64,000 nucleotides of DNA from Lactococcus protaetiae (lineage in GTDB: Bacteria; Bacillota; Bacilli; Lactobacillales; Streptococcaceae): positions 496,001 to 560,000 of the forward strand of contig NZ_CP041356.1 of the NCBI RefSeq assembly GCF_006965445.1, read 5' to 3'. The position numbers were made by a program, and so were the translations under genes. Of this stretch, positions 1-8,490 are shown piece by piece. Position 1 is the stretch's first letter; each line of letters opens with the position of its first letter. The notes beneath the pieces were generated by a model, which did not search any database, was not told where the DNA came from, and was given only the letters and a program-made list of their open reading frames with translations.

Positions 1-1
1 T

Positions 2-904
2 GAAGTGTTTGAGAAACTAATGAACTTACCAGATTTATCAAAAGATAATTTTGATGAGAGGTTGACAGATGTTTTACATAAAGTTGACAAAGATTATTCA
101 CGATATTTTACACAAGATGCAACAGCACGATTTACCTGGAGTAATCTAGAAGAAATTGTTCGTCAAACAGCTGTTGTGTTAAAAAATTCTGTCAGTACTG
201 ACAAAATAAAAACTTTACTGACAGAAAGTAGTTTTGGTCTACCAAAAAGTGAACTAGGATACTTTGATATTGATGAAATCTCTCTTCGTGGCCGAATTGA
301 CCGAATTGATGAATTAGCTACTAAAATTGGTGCAATTGACTATAAGTCTAGTGCCCATCAATTCAGTTTACAAGAGGTTTACGATGGATTGAGTTTACAA
401 TTTTTGACATATCTTGATGTTTTGAAGAAAGCTTTTCCAGAACAACAGGCTTGGGGAGCACTTTATCTGCAATTTAAAAATCAACCCATTAATTTGTCAG
501 AAGTCAATTCTCTGAATGAAATTGCTCAACTTTTAAATCAATCTATGCGTTATGAAGGATTGCTTTTAGAAGATGCAATTGATGATATTAAACAAATTGA
601 TAGTATTAATATTAAGAAAAATAATATTTATACAGAAGAAGTTTTTGAGCAACTCCTCAACATAAATGAGAAACATTATAAAGAAGCCGGCAATAGACTA
701 AGGCAAGGACAAATTGCAATCAATCCAATTATGAAACGTTCAGAAGGAATTGATAAGAGCGGAAGTGTTCGAGGTTGTAGATACTGCCCTCTAAAATCAA
801 TTTGTAGATTTGAAGCAAATATTCACATGAAAGATGCTCGGGAAATTGGACAAAAATCCGCAGCAGATATTTTAGCAGAGATGAAAGGAGGAGAAAATGA
901 CTGA
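2..904 (+). CDS. rexB: RexB (AddB-type) helicase-nuclease subunit, C-terminal part
   Basis: RexB partners RexA in the Gram-positive RecBCD equivalent, which resects double-strand ends for RecA. Only about the last 300 residues are present, because the frame is open at the left edge. Visible motifs are GRIDRID followed by IDYKSS, the acidic/lysine signature of a RecB-family nuclease, and a late cysteine cluster GCRYCPLKSIC (C-x2-C-x5-C) matching the AddB iron-sulfur staple. The fourth cysteine would lie upstream, outside the window. The stop overlaps the rexA start by 8 bp, so the two are co-translated. A nearly complete copy of the CTGTCAGTACTGACAG palindrome lies inside at 189-203. Confidence 0.93.
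   Translation, partial: EVFEKLMNLPDLSKDNFDERLTDVLHKVDKDYSRYFTQDATARFTWSNLEEIVRQTAVVLKNSVSTDKIKTLLTESSFGLPKSELGYFDIDEISLRGRIDRIDELATKIGAIDYKSSAHQFSLQEVYDGLSLQFLTYLDVLKKAFPEQQAWGALYLQFKNQPINLSEVNSLNEIAQLLNQSMRYEGLLLEDAIDDIKQIDSINIKKNNIYTEEVFEQLLNINEKHYKEAGNRLRQGQIAINPIMKRSEGIDKSGSVRGCRYCPLKSICRFEANIHMKDAREIGQKSAADILAEMKGGEND
189..203. repeat. Interspersed palindrome, 15 of 16 bp
   Basis: Copy of CTGTCAGTACTGACA inside rexB, read in the frame that gives S-V-S-T-D. A separate half-site CTGACAG follows about 25 bp later. Confidence 0.8.
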
Positions 905-3900
905 AATTAAGTTGACACCAGAACAAAAGGAAGCAATTTTTAGTTTAGGGAAAAATATCCTTGTTTCTGCAAGTGCAGGTTCAGGGAAAACCTTTGTTAT
1001 GGCACAGCGAATTGTTGAGAAAATTAAACAAGGTGTAGAAATTAATCGATTATTTATTTCTACATTTACAAAAAAAGCTGCTGCAGAACTAAAAACAAGA
1101 TTAGAAAAAGATATCAAAAAAGCAAGACAAAATACAAATAGGAATGATGAAAGAAAGAAGTTGACACTTGCTTTACAGAATTTGTCAACTGCTGATATTG
1201 GAACAATGGATAGCTTTACACAAAAATTGGTTAAAAATTATTTTAATCGAATTGATGTAGATCCTCATTTTCGAATTTTAGCAGATCAAACAGAAAGCGA
1301 TTTACTTAAACAAGATGTATTTGAAGAATTAGTTGAGTATTACCTTACACCAGCAAATGAACAGGAAGTTTCTGCTATCATCTCAAAAGAAGATTTTGAG
1401 AAAATGGTAAAGAATTTTTCAAAAGATAGAAATATTAGTGGTTTTCAAGAAATAGTTTACAATGTTTACAGATTTGCAACTGCTACAGAACATCCAATTA
1501 AGTGGTTAGAAAATCAGTTTTTAAAAGGTTTCGAGAGTTATCAATCACTAACAGATTTATCAGAAGATTTTACAGATGATATCAATAAAAGTTTACAGTC
1601 ATTTTTTGAGTTATTGGAAACTTCCTTAGAAAATGGAGTCATTGCTAAAAAGGGTGTTGGTCGTGATAAAGCAATGATTATTTTGGATAATAAAGAAGAA
1701 CTTGTCAACTTGCTTAGCAAGAAAGACTACCAACATTTTTCAGAGTTATTTTTGTCATTGGATACTGATATTCGAGTAGGTTCATCAAAAGATGAAGTAA
1801 TTTCTGAACTAAAGAAAAATTTTTCTACCCTCAAACAAGAGCTTATTGGGTCTAATAGCAAGCCAGGAATTGCGCGCGATTTTGTGAATCAGACAAAGCA
1901 TAGTGAGTTAATTGAAAAATATCAGAGTGAAGCTTTCGAAGTAGCAAAGAATTTACAAAAATTTGTGATTGATTTTTATCAACATTATTTGGCGAGAAAA
2001 CGTCAAGAAAATGCTTTTGAGTATTCTGATATCGCTCATTTTGCAATAGAAATTTTAGAAGAAAATCCAGATATTCGTGAAAATCTGAGAAAATATTATG
2101 ATGAAATCATGATTGATGAGTATCAAGACACAAGTCATACGCAGGAAAGAATGTTAGAGTTGCTTTCAAATGGACATAATTTGTTTATGGTTGGTGATAT
2201 TAAACAATCAATTTATGGCTTTCGTTTAGCAGACCCTGGGCTTTTTCTTGAAAAATACAAGTCCTATGGTCAACCAGAAAATTCAAATCAATTAATCCGT
2301 TTAAAAGAAAATTTTCGTTCTAGAGGAGAAGTCCTAAATTTTACAAATCAAGTTTTTAAACACTTAATGAATGAAACTTTAGGTGAGATGACTTACGGGT
2401 TAGAAGAACAGCTCGTCCAAGGAAATATCAGCGATTATCCTGAGAAAATGGAAGAGGGTTTTTACCCAGAATTACTGCTTTATAAAGAAAGTTCATTAGA
2501 AACAAATCTAGAAGCTGGAACTATGGATATTACGATTTCAGATGGTGAGATTCAGAGTGCCGCGAAACAGATTCAAAAATTAATTTCATCTGGAGTGGAG
2601 CCAAAAGATATTGCAATTTTAGTACGCTCAAAATCAAATAATAATAAAATAGAAGACGTCCTGAGCAGTTATGATATTCCAGTTGTTTTGGATGAAGGAC
2701 GGGTTGATTTTTTGAAGTCAATGGAAGTACTTGTTATGCTTGATGTTTTGAGGGCAATTGACAATCCACTTTATGATATTTCTCTTGTTGCCCTTCTGCG
2801 CTCTCCATTATTCAGCTTTAATGAGGATGAATTAACTCGAATTGGTTTACAAGGTGGGAAAGAAGTTAGATTTTGGGAGAAAATCAAAATATGCTTTGAT
2901 AAAACAGGACTTAAACCTGATTTAATTTCATTGACATTAACAAAAAAGTTATTAGATTTTACAAAAAAATTTACTGACTGGCGTAAACTTGTCAATCAAA
3001 TTTCTATTCATGAATTGCTTTGGAAGATTTACACGGAAACCTATTATTTTGATTATGTTGGTGCACTGAAGAATGGTGAAATGCGTCAGGCTAATTTACA
3101 AGCTCTAGCTGTTCGTGCAGAATCTTATGAATCTTCTGGTTATAAAGGGCTGTTTAAATTTATCCAAATGATTAATAAATTTATGGAGCAAAATAATGAT
3201 TTGGCTTCTGTAAACATCAAACTTCCACAAAACGCGGTTCGGGTGATGACTTTTCATAAATCAAAAGGTCTGGAATTTGATTATGTTTTCTTGATGAATT
3301 TGCAGTCCAGATTTAATGATAGAGATTTAAGAGAAAATATCATCTTAACACGAGAAAACGGGCTTGGGATGAAGTATGTTGCAGACCTCAAAAAAGAGCC
3401 CGAAGTCATGACAGAATTCCCTTATGCTCTTGTTAAAATGGAAACTCTACCTTACCGTGTCAATAAAGAATTAAAGCAAAAGACAATGCTTTCAGAAGAG
3501 ATGCGTGTTCTTTATGTTGCATTTACACGTGCTAAAAAGAAACTTTACATGGTAGGAAAAATTAAAGAAACAGATAAAAAGACAACATTTGATGATTATG
3601 AAGCGGCTGTACTAGAACAGAGTGTGCTTTCTGATAAATATAGAAAATCTAACAGTGGTTTTCAACATTGGATTTTAGGATTACAAGCAGCGGTAAATCT
3701 TCCAATGAAAATGAATATTTATACAAAAGAGGATTTTCAGGAACAAGAAACTAAATTTGTGAGTCAGCCTAATTTCAAAAAATTAGTAGAAGAATCACTG
3801 AAATTTGATGATATTATGACTTATTCAGAAGAGTTAGCTGTTGCTCAGAAGATTATGAATTATGAGTATCCAAACCAAGCAGCAACCCAACTTGCAAGTA

Positions 3901-4523
3901 TTCAAACGCCGAGTCAAGTGAAAAAGAGAAGTTATGAAAAACAACTTGAAGTAGGAACTGTGCAACCTGTTAGTGAGTTTGTACGAGTAAAAACTCTTGA
4001 TTTTTCAGATTTTGGTCAAAAGAAAATCACAGCTGCTCAAATTGGTTCAGCTATTCATAGTTTTATGCAATATGTTGACTTTGACCATCCAGACTTGTTT
4101 AGTTTGCAGACAACTTTAGATGAAATGGGATTTGATGAATCAATTAAGGATAAAGTAGATATTGCGAAAATTTTAACACTTTTTGATACAGAGCTTGGTC
4201 AGCTTTTAGTTAAATACGTTGACAAAACTGTAAAAGAAGCTCCATTTTCAATGCTAAGAACAGATGAATTTGCAAAAGAACAATATATTGTTCGAGGAAT
4301 TTGTGATGGATTTATAAAATTGGAAAATAGAGTGATACTATTTGATTATAAGACGGATTACTTTACACAGTTGACAGAAATTTCTAAAATAAAAAATCGT
4401 TATATTGATCAAATGGAGTTGTATACAGAGGCATTGACAAAGGCCTATGGCGTCAATCAGGTTGACAAGTATTTAATTCTTCTTGGTGGCCCTGATAAAG
4501 TTTATGTTGAACAATTGGATTGA
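897..4523 (+). CDS. rexA: RexA (AddA-type) ATP-dependent helicase-nuclease subunit
   Basis: UvrD/Rep-type superfamily 1 helicase fused to a C-terminal RecB-like nuclease; with RexB it unwinds and degrades DNA from double-strand ends until it meets Chi. The 1208 residues fit the family. Walker A ASAGSGKT is at residues 25-32 and the Walker B/motif II IDEYQDT has its acidic pair at about 407-408. The nuclease signature FDYKTD is at about 1149-1154, preceded by RGICDG. The start overlaps rexB by 8 bp and has a good AAAGGAGGA site. The product is expected in the cytoplasm at stalled or broken replication forks. Confidence 0.96.
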   Translation: MTEIKLTPEQKEAIFSLGKNILVSASAGSGKTFVMAQRIVEKIKQGVEINRLFISTFTKKAAAELKTRLEKDIKKARQNTNRNDERKKLTLALQNLSTADIGTMDSFTQKLVKNYFNRIDVDPHFRILADQTESDLLKQDVFEELVEYYLTPANEQEVSAIISKEDFEKMVKNFSKDRNISGFQEIVYNVYRFATATEHPIKWLENQFLKGFESYQSLTDLSEDFTDDINKSLQSFFELLETSLENGVIAKKGVGRDKAMIILDNKEELVNLLSKKDYQHFSELFLSLDTDIRVGSSKDEVISELKKNFSTLKQELIGSNSKPGIARDFVNQTKHSELIEKYQSEAFEVAKNLQKFVIDFYQHYLARKRQENAFEYSDIAHFAIEILEENPDIRENLRKYYDEIMIDEYQDTSHTQERMLELLSNGHNLFMVGDIKQSIYGFRLADPGLFLEKYKSYGQPENSNQLIRLKENFRSRGEVLNFTNQVFKHLMNETLGEMTYGLEEQLVQGNISDYPEKMEEGFYPELLLYKESSLETNLEAGTMDITISDGEIQSAAKQIQKLISSGVEPKDIAILVRSKSNNNKIEDVLSSYDIPVVLDEGRVDFLKSMEVLVMLDVLRAIDNPLYDISLVALLRSPLFSFNEDELTRIGLQGGKEVRFWEKIKICFDKTGLKPDLISLTLTKKLLDFTKKFTDWRKLVNQISIHELLWKIYTETYYFDYVGALKNGEMRQANLQALAVRAESYESSGYKGLFKFIQMINKFMEQNNDLASVNIKLPQNAVRVMTFHKSKGLEFDYVFLMNLQSRFNDRDLRENIILTRENGLGMKYVADLKKEPEVMTEFPYALVKMETLPYRVNKELKQKTMLSEEMRVLYVAFTRAKKKLYMVGKIKETDKKTTFDDYEAAVLEQSVLSDKYRKSNSGFQHWILGLQAAVNLPMKMNIYTKEDFQEQETKFVSQPNFKKLVEESLKFDDIMTYSEELAVAQKIMNYEYPNQAATQLASIQTPSQVKKRSYEKQLEVGTVQPVSEFVRVKTLDFSDFGQKKITAAQIGSAIHSFMQYVDFDHPDLFSLQTTLDEMGFDESIKDKVDIAKILTLFDTELGQLLVKYVDKTVKEAPFSMLRTDEFAKEQYIVRGICDGFIKLENRVILFDYKTDYFTQLTEISKIKNRYIDQMELYTEALTKAYGVNQVDKYLILLGGPDKVYVEQLD

Positions 4524-4725
4524 AGTGATTACTTCATTGGTGGGGAATTTTCCCCACCAATGTTAGTAGAACGAAAACAGAACTTAGTGCTGCTTATTTC
4601 GCCACCTTATAAAGGTGGAGGAATTGCGATTGCGACTAGATGCTTCAGCACCGTAGCGAGCATCGACAGCGTAGCCCAAAGGGCGGAGATAGCACGCACT
4701 TGTTAAGTTAAAAGTAATGAAAGGA
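4522..4725. repeat. Mosaic stem-loop repeat R1 (between rexA and DUF951 gene)
   Basis: It begins with the palindrome GAAGTGATTACTTC, then a perfect hairpin arm CATTGGTGGGGAA with its complement (4535-4562). The family core AACTTAGTGCTGC follows, then a hairpin slot holding GCCACCTT and AAGGTGG (about 4601-4618). Next comes a CTCGCTAC/TAGTCG module in reverse orientation around a variable palindrome (4640-4652), and it ends AGCACGCACTTGTTAAGTTA. The same ends and core recur at 22.9, 25.6, 36.2, 46.9 and 60.5 kb. The first hairpin may also stop rexA transcripts, although no T-run follows it. Confidence 0.85.
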
Positions 4726-4732
4726 ATGTAGA

Positions 4733-4936
4733 ATGTTAGATTATGAATTGGGTTCAATCGTTGAGATGAAAAAACCTCATGCCTGTACAATAAAAGCAAC
4801 AGGAAAGAAAGCTAACCGTTGGGAAATTACTCGTCTTGGTGCCGATATCAAAATTCGATGCACAAATTGTGGACATGAAGTGATGATGGGAAGATTTGAT
4901 TTCAATAGAAAATTACAAAAAGTACTAGAAAAATAG
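4733..4936 (+). CDS. DUF951 family small protein (YyzM-like)
   Basis: A 67-residue protein of unknown function, well conserved in streptococci and lactococci just ahead of ychF. It contains a CTNCGHE motif (C-x2-C-G-H) suggesting a zinc or nucleic-acid binding knuckle, and an N-terminal strand-rich half (IVEMKKPHAC) typical of the family. An AAAGGA ribosome site precedes the ATG. It directly follows repeat R1, so its native promoter is either displaced or supplied by the repeat. The family assignment is firm; the function is not known. Confidence 0.85.
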   Translation: MLDYELGSIVEMKKPHACTIKATGKKANRWEITRLGADIKIRCTNCGHEVMMGRFDFNRKLQKVLEK

Positions 4937-5024
4937 AAATGCAACCAAGAGTTGCACAGATTCTACTGAGGGTTTCTTGTAGGTAATCATAAGTTTTGAG
5001 ATAATACCTATGGAGGTAGAAGTG

Positions 5025-5435
5025 ATGAAAAATACAGAGTTTGAGCGTTTATATCGTCTTAGAAAGAAGAGTGGTAAAAGTCAGGAAGAAATTGCTGACC
5101 AGTTGGGGATTAGCCGACAAGCACTCTCAAAATGGGAAAATGGTGAAAGTTTCCCAACAACTGAAAATTTGATTGCTCTAGCAAAAATTTATAATGTAAG
5201 TGTAGATGAATTGGTTGGCAATACCGTCGATAAAATTGTGCCAGATGTACCACAAGAAGTAAAAAAGAAGAAAATTACGAGTTTGGTTTATATGATTGCA
5301 GGACCATTTGCGACGATATTTTTCTTTCTCACTTTAGCTCTTTTTCCAAAATTTTCAATGCCGTGGATTTGGTTCTTATTTGTTCCAATAGCGGGTGGTA
5401 TTGCGAGATTTTATGATAAAAAAAATAAATTGTAA
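5025..5435 (+). CDS. XRE-family regulator with C-terminal membrane helices
   Basis: The N-terminal helix-turn-helix (about residues 10-65; KSQEEIADQLGISRQALSKWE) is the Cro/C1 type. A lysine-rich linker precedes two hydrophobic segments (about 90-112 and 115-130), so the repressor is likely membrane-tethered. I place the start at 5025 because GGAGGT sits 8 bp upstream; a GTG/ATG reading from 5010 would put the ribosome site inside the gene. The target is unknown. It stands alone between the DUF951 gene and ychF, and no operator is evident. Confidence 0.85.
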   Translation: MKNTEFERLYRLRKKSGKSQEEIADQLGISRQALSKWENGESFPTTENLIALAKIYNVSVDELVGNTVDKIVPDVPQEVKKKKITSLVYMIAGPFATIFFFLTLALFPKFSMPWIWFLFVPIAGGIARFYDKKNKL

Positions 5436-5460
5436 AAATAGATTTAAATTAAAGTGAATT

Positions 5461-5489
5461 TTGTCTTTTTCGCTGATTTACGATATAAT
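5461..5489 (+). promoter_or_regulatory. Sigma-A promoter of ychF
   Basis: TTGTCT, a 17-bp spacer, then TATAAT, ending 36 bp before the ychF start codon. Confidence 0.7.
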
Positions 5490-5525
5490 TTATAGGAATA
5501 TAAATTTGACGGAGAAAATATAAAT

Positions 5526-6641
5526 ATGGCTTTAACAGCAGGTATTGTTGGTTTGCCCAATGTTGGTAAATCAACCCTTTTTAATGCAATCACAAAAGCT
5601 GGAGCGGAAGCAGCAAATTACCCTTTCGCAACAATTGACCCTAATGTCGGGATGGTTGAGGTGCCAGATGAACGTCTGAATAAGTTGACAGAGTTAATCA
5701 AACCTAAAAAGACAGTACCCACAACCTTTGAATTTACCGATATTGCTGGGATTGTCAAAGGTGCCTCCCGTGGTGAAGGTTTGGGGAATAAGTTTCTTGC
5801 TAACATCCGTGAAGTTGATGCGATTGTCCATGTGGTTCGTGCTTTTGATGATGAAAATGTGATGCGTGAAAATAATCGTGAGGGATCGTTTATTGACCCT
5901 ATGGCTGACATCGAGACTATCAATTTAGAATTAATATTAGCGGACTTAGAATCAGTCAATAAACGATATACAAGAGTTGAAAAAGTAGCTCGTACTGCTA
6001 AAGATAAGGATGCTGTTGCTGAATTTAATGTGCTTAAAAAGATTAAACCTGTCCTTGAAGATGGTAAGTCTGCTCGCACTATTGCGTTTGATGATGATGA
6101 ATTAAAAGTGGTCAAAGGTCTATTTTTATTGACAACAAAGCCTGTGCTTTATGTGGCAAATGTGTCCGAAGATGAAGTAGGGGAGCCTAATGATATTGAG
6201 TATGTCAAACAAATCCGTGAGTTTGCTACGACTGAAAATGCAGAAGTTGCGGTAATTTCTGCTCGTGTTGAAGAGGAAATTTCTGAACTTGAAGAAGATG
6301 AAAAGGCAGAATTTTTAGAAGCTATTGGACTTTCTGAGTCAGGAGTTGACTTGCTGACACGTGCGGCTTATCATTTACTTGGTCTTGCGACTTATTTTAC
6401 AGCTGGTGAAAAAGAAGTACGAGCTTGGACTTTTAAGCGTGGAATGAAAGCACCACAAATGGCTGGTATCATTCACTCTGACTTTGAAAAAGGATTTATC
6501 CGCGCGGTAACGATGTCGTATGATGATTTAATTAAATATGGTTCTGAAAAGGCTGTGCGTGAGGCAGGACGACTGCGTGAAGAGGGTAAAGATTATGTTG
6601 GGCAAGATGGAGACATTATGGAATTCCGCTTCAATGTATAA
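5526..6641 (+). CDS. ychF: YchF/OLA1-type redox-regulated ATPase
   Basis: Obg-family P-loop protein that prefers ATP, binds ribosomes and is linked to stress and redox responses. The G1 motif GLPNVGKST lies at about residues 8-16, the G3-type DIAGIVKGASRGEGLGN follows, and the C-terminal TGS domain ends YVGQDGDIMEFRFNV, the canonical YchF tail. The 371 residues equal the usual length. Its position directly before pth is conserved in lactic acid bacteria. It has its own promoter at 5461-5489. Confidence 0.96.
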   Translation: MALTAGIVGLPNVGKSTLFNAITKAGAEAANYPFATIDPNVGMVEVPDERLNKLTELIKPKKTVPTTFEFTDIAGIVKGASRGEGLGNKFLANIREVDAIVHVVRAFDDENVMRENNREGSFIDPMADIETINLELILADLESVNKRYTRVEKVARTAKDKDAVAEFNVLKKIKPVLEDGKSARTIAFDDDELKVVKGLFLLTTKPVLYVANVSEDEVGEPNDIEYVKQIREFATTENAEVAVISARVEEEISELEEDEKAEFLEAIGLSESGVDLLTRAAYHLLGLATYFTAGEKEVRAWTFKRGMKAPQMAGIIHSDFEKGFIRAVTMSYDDLIKYGSEKAVREAGRLREEGKDYVGQDGDIMEFRFNV

Positions 6642-6672
6642 GTCTTGATGTAAAAGTGAATATTGACAAAGT

Positions 6673-6708
6673 GCTGATTTGTAAGAATCAGCCTTTTGGT
6701 GTTTTTAC
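6673..6708 (+). terminator. Terminator after ychF
   Basis: Stem GCTGATT/AATCAGC with a 7-nt loop, followed by CTTTTGGTGTTTTT. A second perfect inverted repeat of the CTGACAG half-site (GTTACTGACA/TGTCAGTAAC) follows at about 6716-6740. Confidence 0.6.
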
Positions 6709-6768
6709 CAAAAATAGTTACTGACAAATCTGTCAGTAACTTACAAGAAACTGTAAGTAGAGGTAATG

Positions 6769-7290
6769 ATGAAAATTTATATTGTTGGAACTGTTGGTTC
6801 AGGAAAGTCAACACTATCTGATCGTCTTTCTGAATTACTTGAAATTCCTGTTTATCATCTCGATGATATCGTTCATGTGAAAAATGAAAAATCAATTCTG
6901 GGAAATACAAAACGTACTGACAGAGAGATTGAATGTATTTTTAAGGAAATTTTGAGTCAGGAAAATTTCATCATTGAAGATACTTTGCGTAATAGATTTA
7001 CAGATGCTTTACACCAAGTTGACAAGGTTGTATTTCTTGATTTACCTTTAAATGTACTGAAATACAGAGTATTGAAAAGGTTTGTGAAACAAAAACTAGG
7101 AATTGAGAAAAGTTCTTATAAGCCAAGTTTACAGTTTTTGCACCAAATGTTGATTTGGCTAAGAGATTCACCGCGTGAAAAAGTTGAGGGACTGTCAAAC
7201 GTATTGGTGTTAAAAAATAGTAAAGAAATCCGACACTTTATACAAGAGGTAGAAAATGAAAAATTTTTGGGAAAATATCTACAAACATGA
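6769..7290 (+). CDS. P-loop nucleoside kinase-like protein (adenylate-kinase/topology-modulation family)
   Basis: A small ATPase with Walker A GTVGSGKST near the N-terminus and the HLDD motif after strand 2, characteristic of the adenylate-kinase-like family often annotated as DNA topology modulation protein. A lid-like basic region (RVLKRFVKQK) follows. The substrate is unknown. I chose the second of two adjacent ATGs because AGAGG lies 5 bp upstream of it and only 2 bp upstream of the first. The gene overlaps the following methyltransferase gene by 35 bp, implying co-transcription through to pth. Confidence 0.8.
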   Translation: MKIYIVGTVGSGKSTLSDRLSELLEIPVYHLDDIVHVKNEKSILGNTKRTDREIECIFKEILSQENFIIEDTLRNRFTDALHQVDKVVFLDLPLNVLKYRVLKRFVKQKLGIEKSSYKPSLQFLHQMLIWLRDSPREKVEGLSNVLVLKNSKEIRHFIQEVENEKFLGKYLQT

Positions 7291-7876
7291 AAAAAATGCT
7301 GAATATGATGGCTGGTTAGATTCATTTTTACCAGATTTATCTAAGGGAAAAGTTGTTGATTTGGGTTGTGGAAATGGTGCTGTATCAGATTTTTTAGTAC
7401 GACAGAATGTTGATGTTTTAGCTTGTGATTTTTCAGAAGAGGCTTTAAAGAATTGCGCACTGCTTAACCCAAAAATCAAAACGCAGAAAGTTGACTTACG
7501 GGAGGCTCTAGCTTTTACTAACAAGTCTGTCAGTAGTGTTATTGCGGAGCTTTCTCTGCATTATTTTTCGTCAGCACTGACAGAGCAGATTTTACGAGAA
7601 ATTTGGCGAATTTTGGATGATGAGGGACTGTTGTTTGTCCGTGTAAACTCAACGAAAGATGTTCATTTTGATGCAGGTCAGGGTGAGGAGATTGAGCAAA
7701 ATTTTTATTCTAAAGATGGAAATACTAAGCGATTTTTTGATAAAGAGATGATTCAACATTTTTTCTTGACAGAAAACTGGGAAAAAGTTTCTGTAAGTGA
7801 ACAAACAAAAATACGCTATGAAAATGAAAAAACATTTTGGGAAATTGTTTTAAGAAAGCGAGATGATAAAAAATGA
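7256..7876 (+). CDS. Class I SAM-dependent methyltransferase
   Basis: A Rossmann-fold methyltransferase of 206 residues. Motif [16 protein letters not shown] is at about residues 33-47, the acidic motif [11 protein letters not shown] follows, and LHYFSS comes after. This is the small Methyltransf_11/25-like class; the acceptor is not predictable. A start with AGAGGT lies inside the preceding gene, and the stop overlaps the pth start as ATGA, so it is translationally coupled on both sides. Confidence 0.85.
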   Translation: MKNFWENIYKHEKNAEYDGWLDSFLPDLSKGKVVDLGCGNGAVSDFLVRQNVDVLACDFSEEALKNCALLNPKIKTQKVDLREALAFTNKSVSSVIAELSLHYFSSALTEQILREIWRILDDEGLLFVRVNSTKDVHFDAGQGEEIEQNFYSKDGNTKRFFDKEMIQHFFLTENWEKVSVSEQTKIRYENEKTFWEIVLRKRDDKK

Positions 7877-8439
7877 CAAAAATGATTGTTGGGCTTGGAA
7901 ATCCAGGGACCAAATATGAAAAAACTAAGCATAATATGGGGTTTATGGCCCTTGATTTGTTGGCAAAAGAGCTAGGAGTGACATTTAGTGAAGAAAAAAC
8001 CTTTATGTCTTTGGTCGGATCAACTTTTGTCAAAGGTGAGAAAGTGTTTCTCGTGAAACCATTGACTTTTATGAATGAGTCTGGACGTGCTGTAGCACCA
8101 CTTTTAAAATATTATAATCTTGATTCAGATGAGTTGGTCGTTATGCATGATGATCTGGACTCGCCTGTAGGGCGAGTGCGGTTACGCCAGAAAGGATCAT
8201 CTGGCGGGCAAAATGGAATTAAGTCTATACTGACCCATGTGGGAACCCAAGACTTTAATCGTGTAAAAATAGGAATTGGGCGTCCTAAAAATGGTATGAC
8301 TGTTGTCAATCATGTTTTATCCAAGTTTGATGAAGAAGATGCTGTAGCAGCTCAAGATGGCATTTTTAAAGCAGTTGATGCAATGAAATTCTACCTTGAA
8401 AATGGTGATTTTCAAAAAACAATGAATAAATTTAACTGA
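7873..8439 (+). CDS. pth: Peptidyl-tRNA hydrolase
   Basis: Recycles peptidyl-tRNA released from stalled ribosomes by hydrolysing the ester bond; essential in bacteria. The N-terminus [17 protein letters not shown] carries catalytic His20, the MHDDLD motif holds the partner aspartate, and GGQNG follows. The 188 residues match the family. The ATGA overlap upstream couples it to the methyltransferase gene, and mfd follows after 51 bp, as in streptococci. A CTGACAG/CTGTCAG inverted repeat lies just after the stop. Confidence 0.97.
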   Translation: MTKMIVGLGNPGTKYEKTKHNMGFMALDLLAKELGVTFSEEKTFMSLVGSTFVKGEKVFLVKPLTFMNESGRAVAPLLKYYNLDSDELVVMHDDLDSPVGRVRLRQKGSSGGQNGIKSILTHVGTQDFNRVKIGIGRPKNGMTVVNHVLSKFDEEDAVAAQDGIFKAVDAMKFYLENGDFQKTMNKFN

Positions 8440-8460
8440 CAGAAAGTTGTCAGTAAATGT
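8435..8460. repeat. Inverted half-site pair after pth
   Basis: AACTGACAGAAAGTTGTCAGT forms a small stem-loop across the pth stop region. There is no T-run, so terminator activity is doubtful. It is one of several stem-loops made from the same CTGACAG word. Confidence 0.6.
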
Positions 8461-8490
8461 TTACAGTAAGTTTACACGAAGAGAGAATAA

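Noticed and set aside
4535-4562. Simple terminator of rexA
   Set aside because: The stem is strong but lacks a T-run, and the same hairpin recurs at 25.66 and 60.47 kb as part of a repeat, so I list it under the repeat.
5618-6115. Antisense frame of 165 codons in ychF
   Set aside because: Shadow of a highly conserved gene; serine/threonine-rich low-complexity translation with no start signals.
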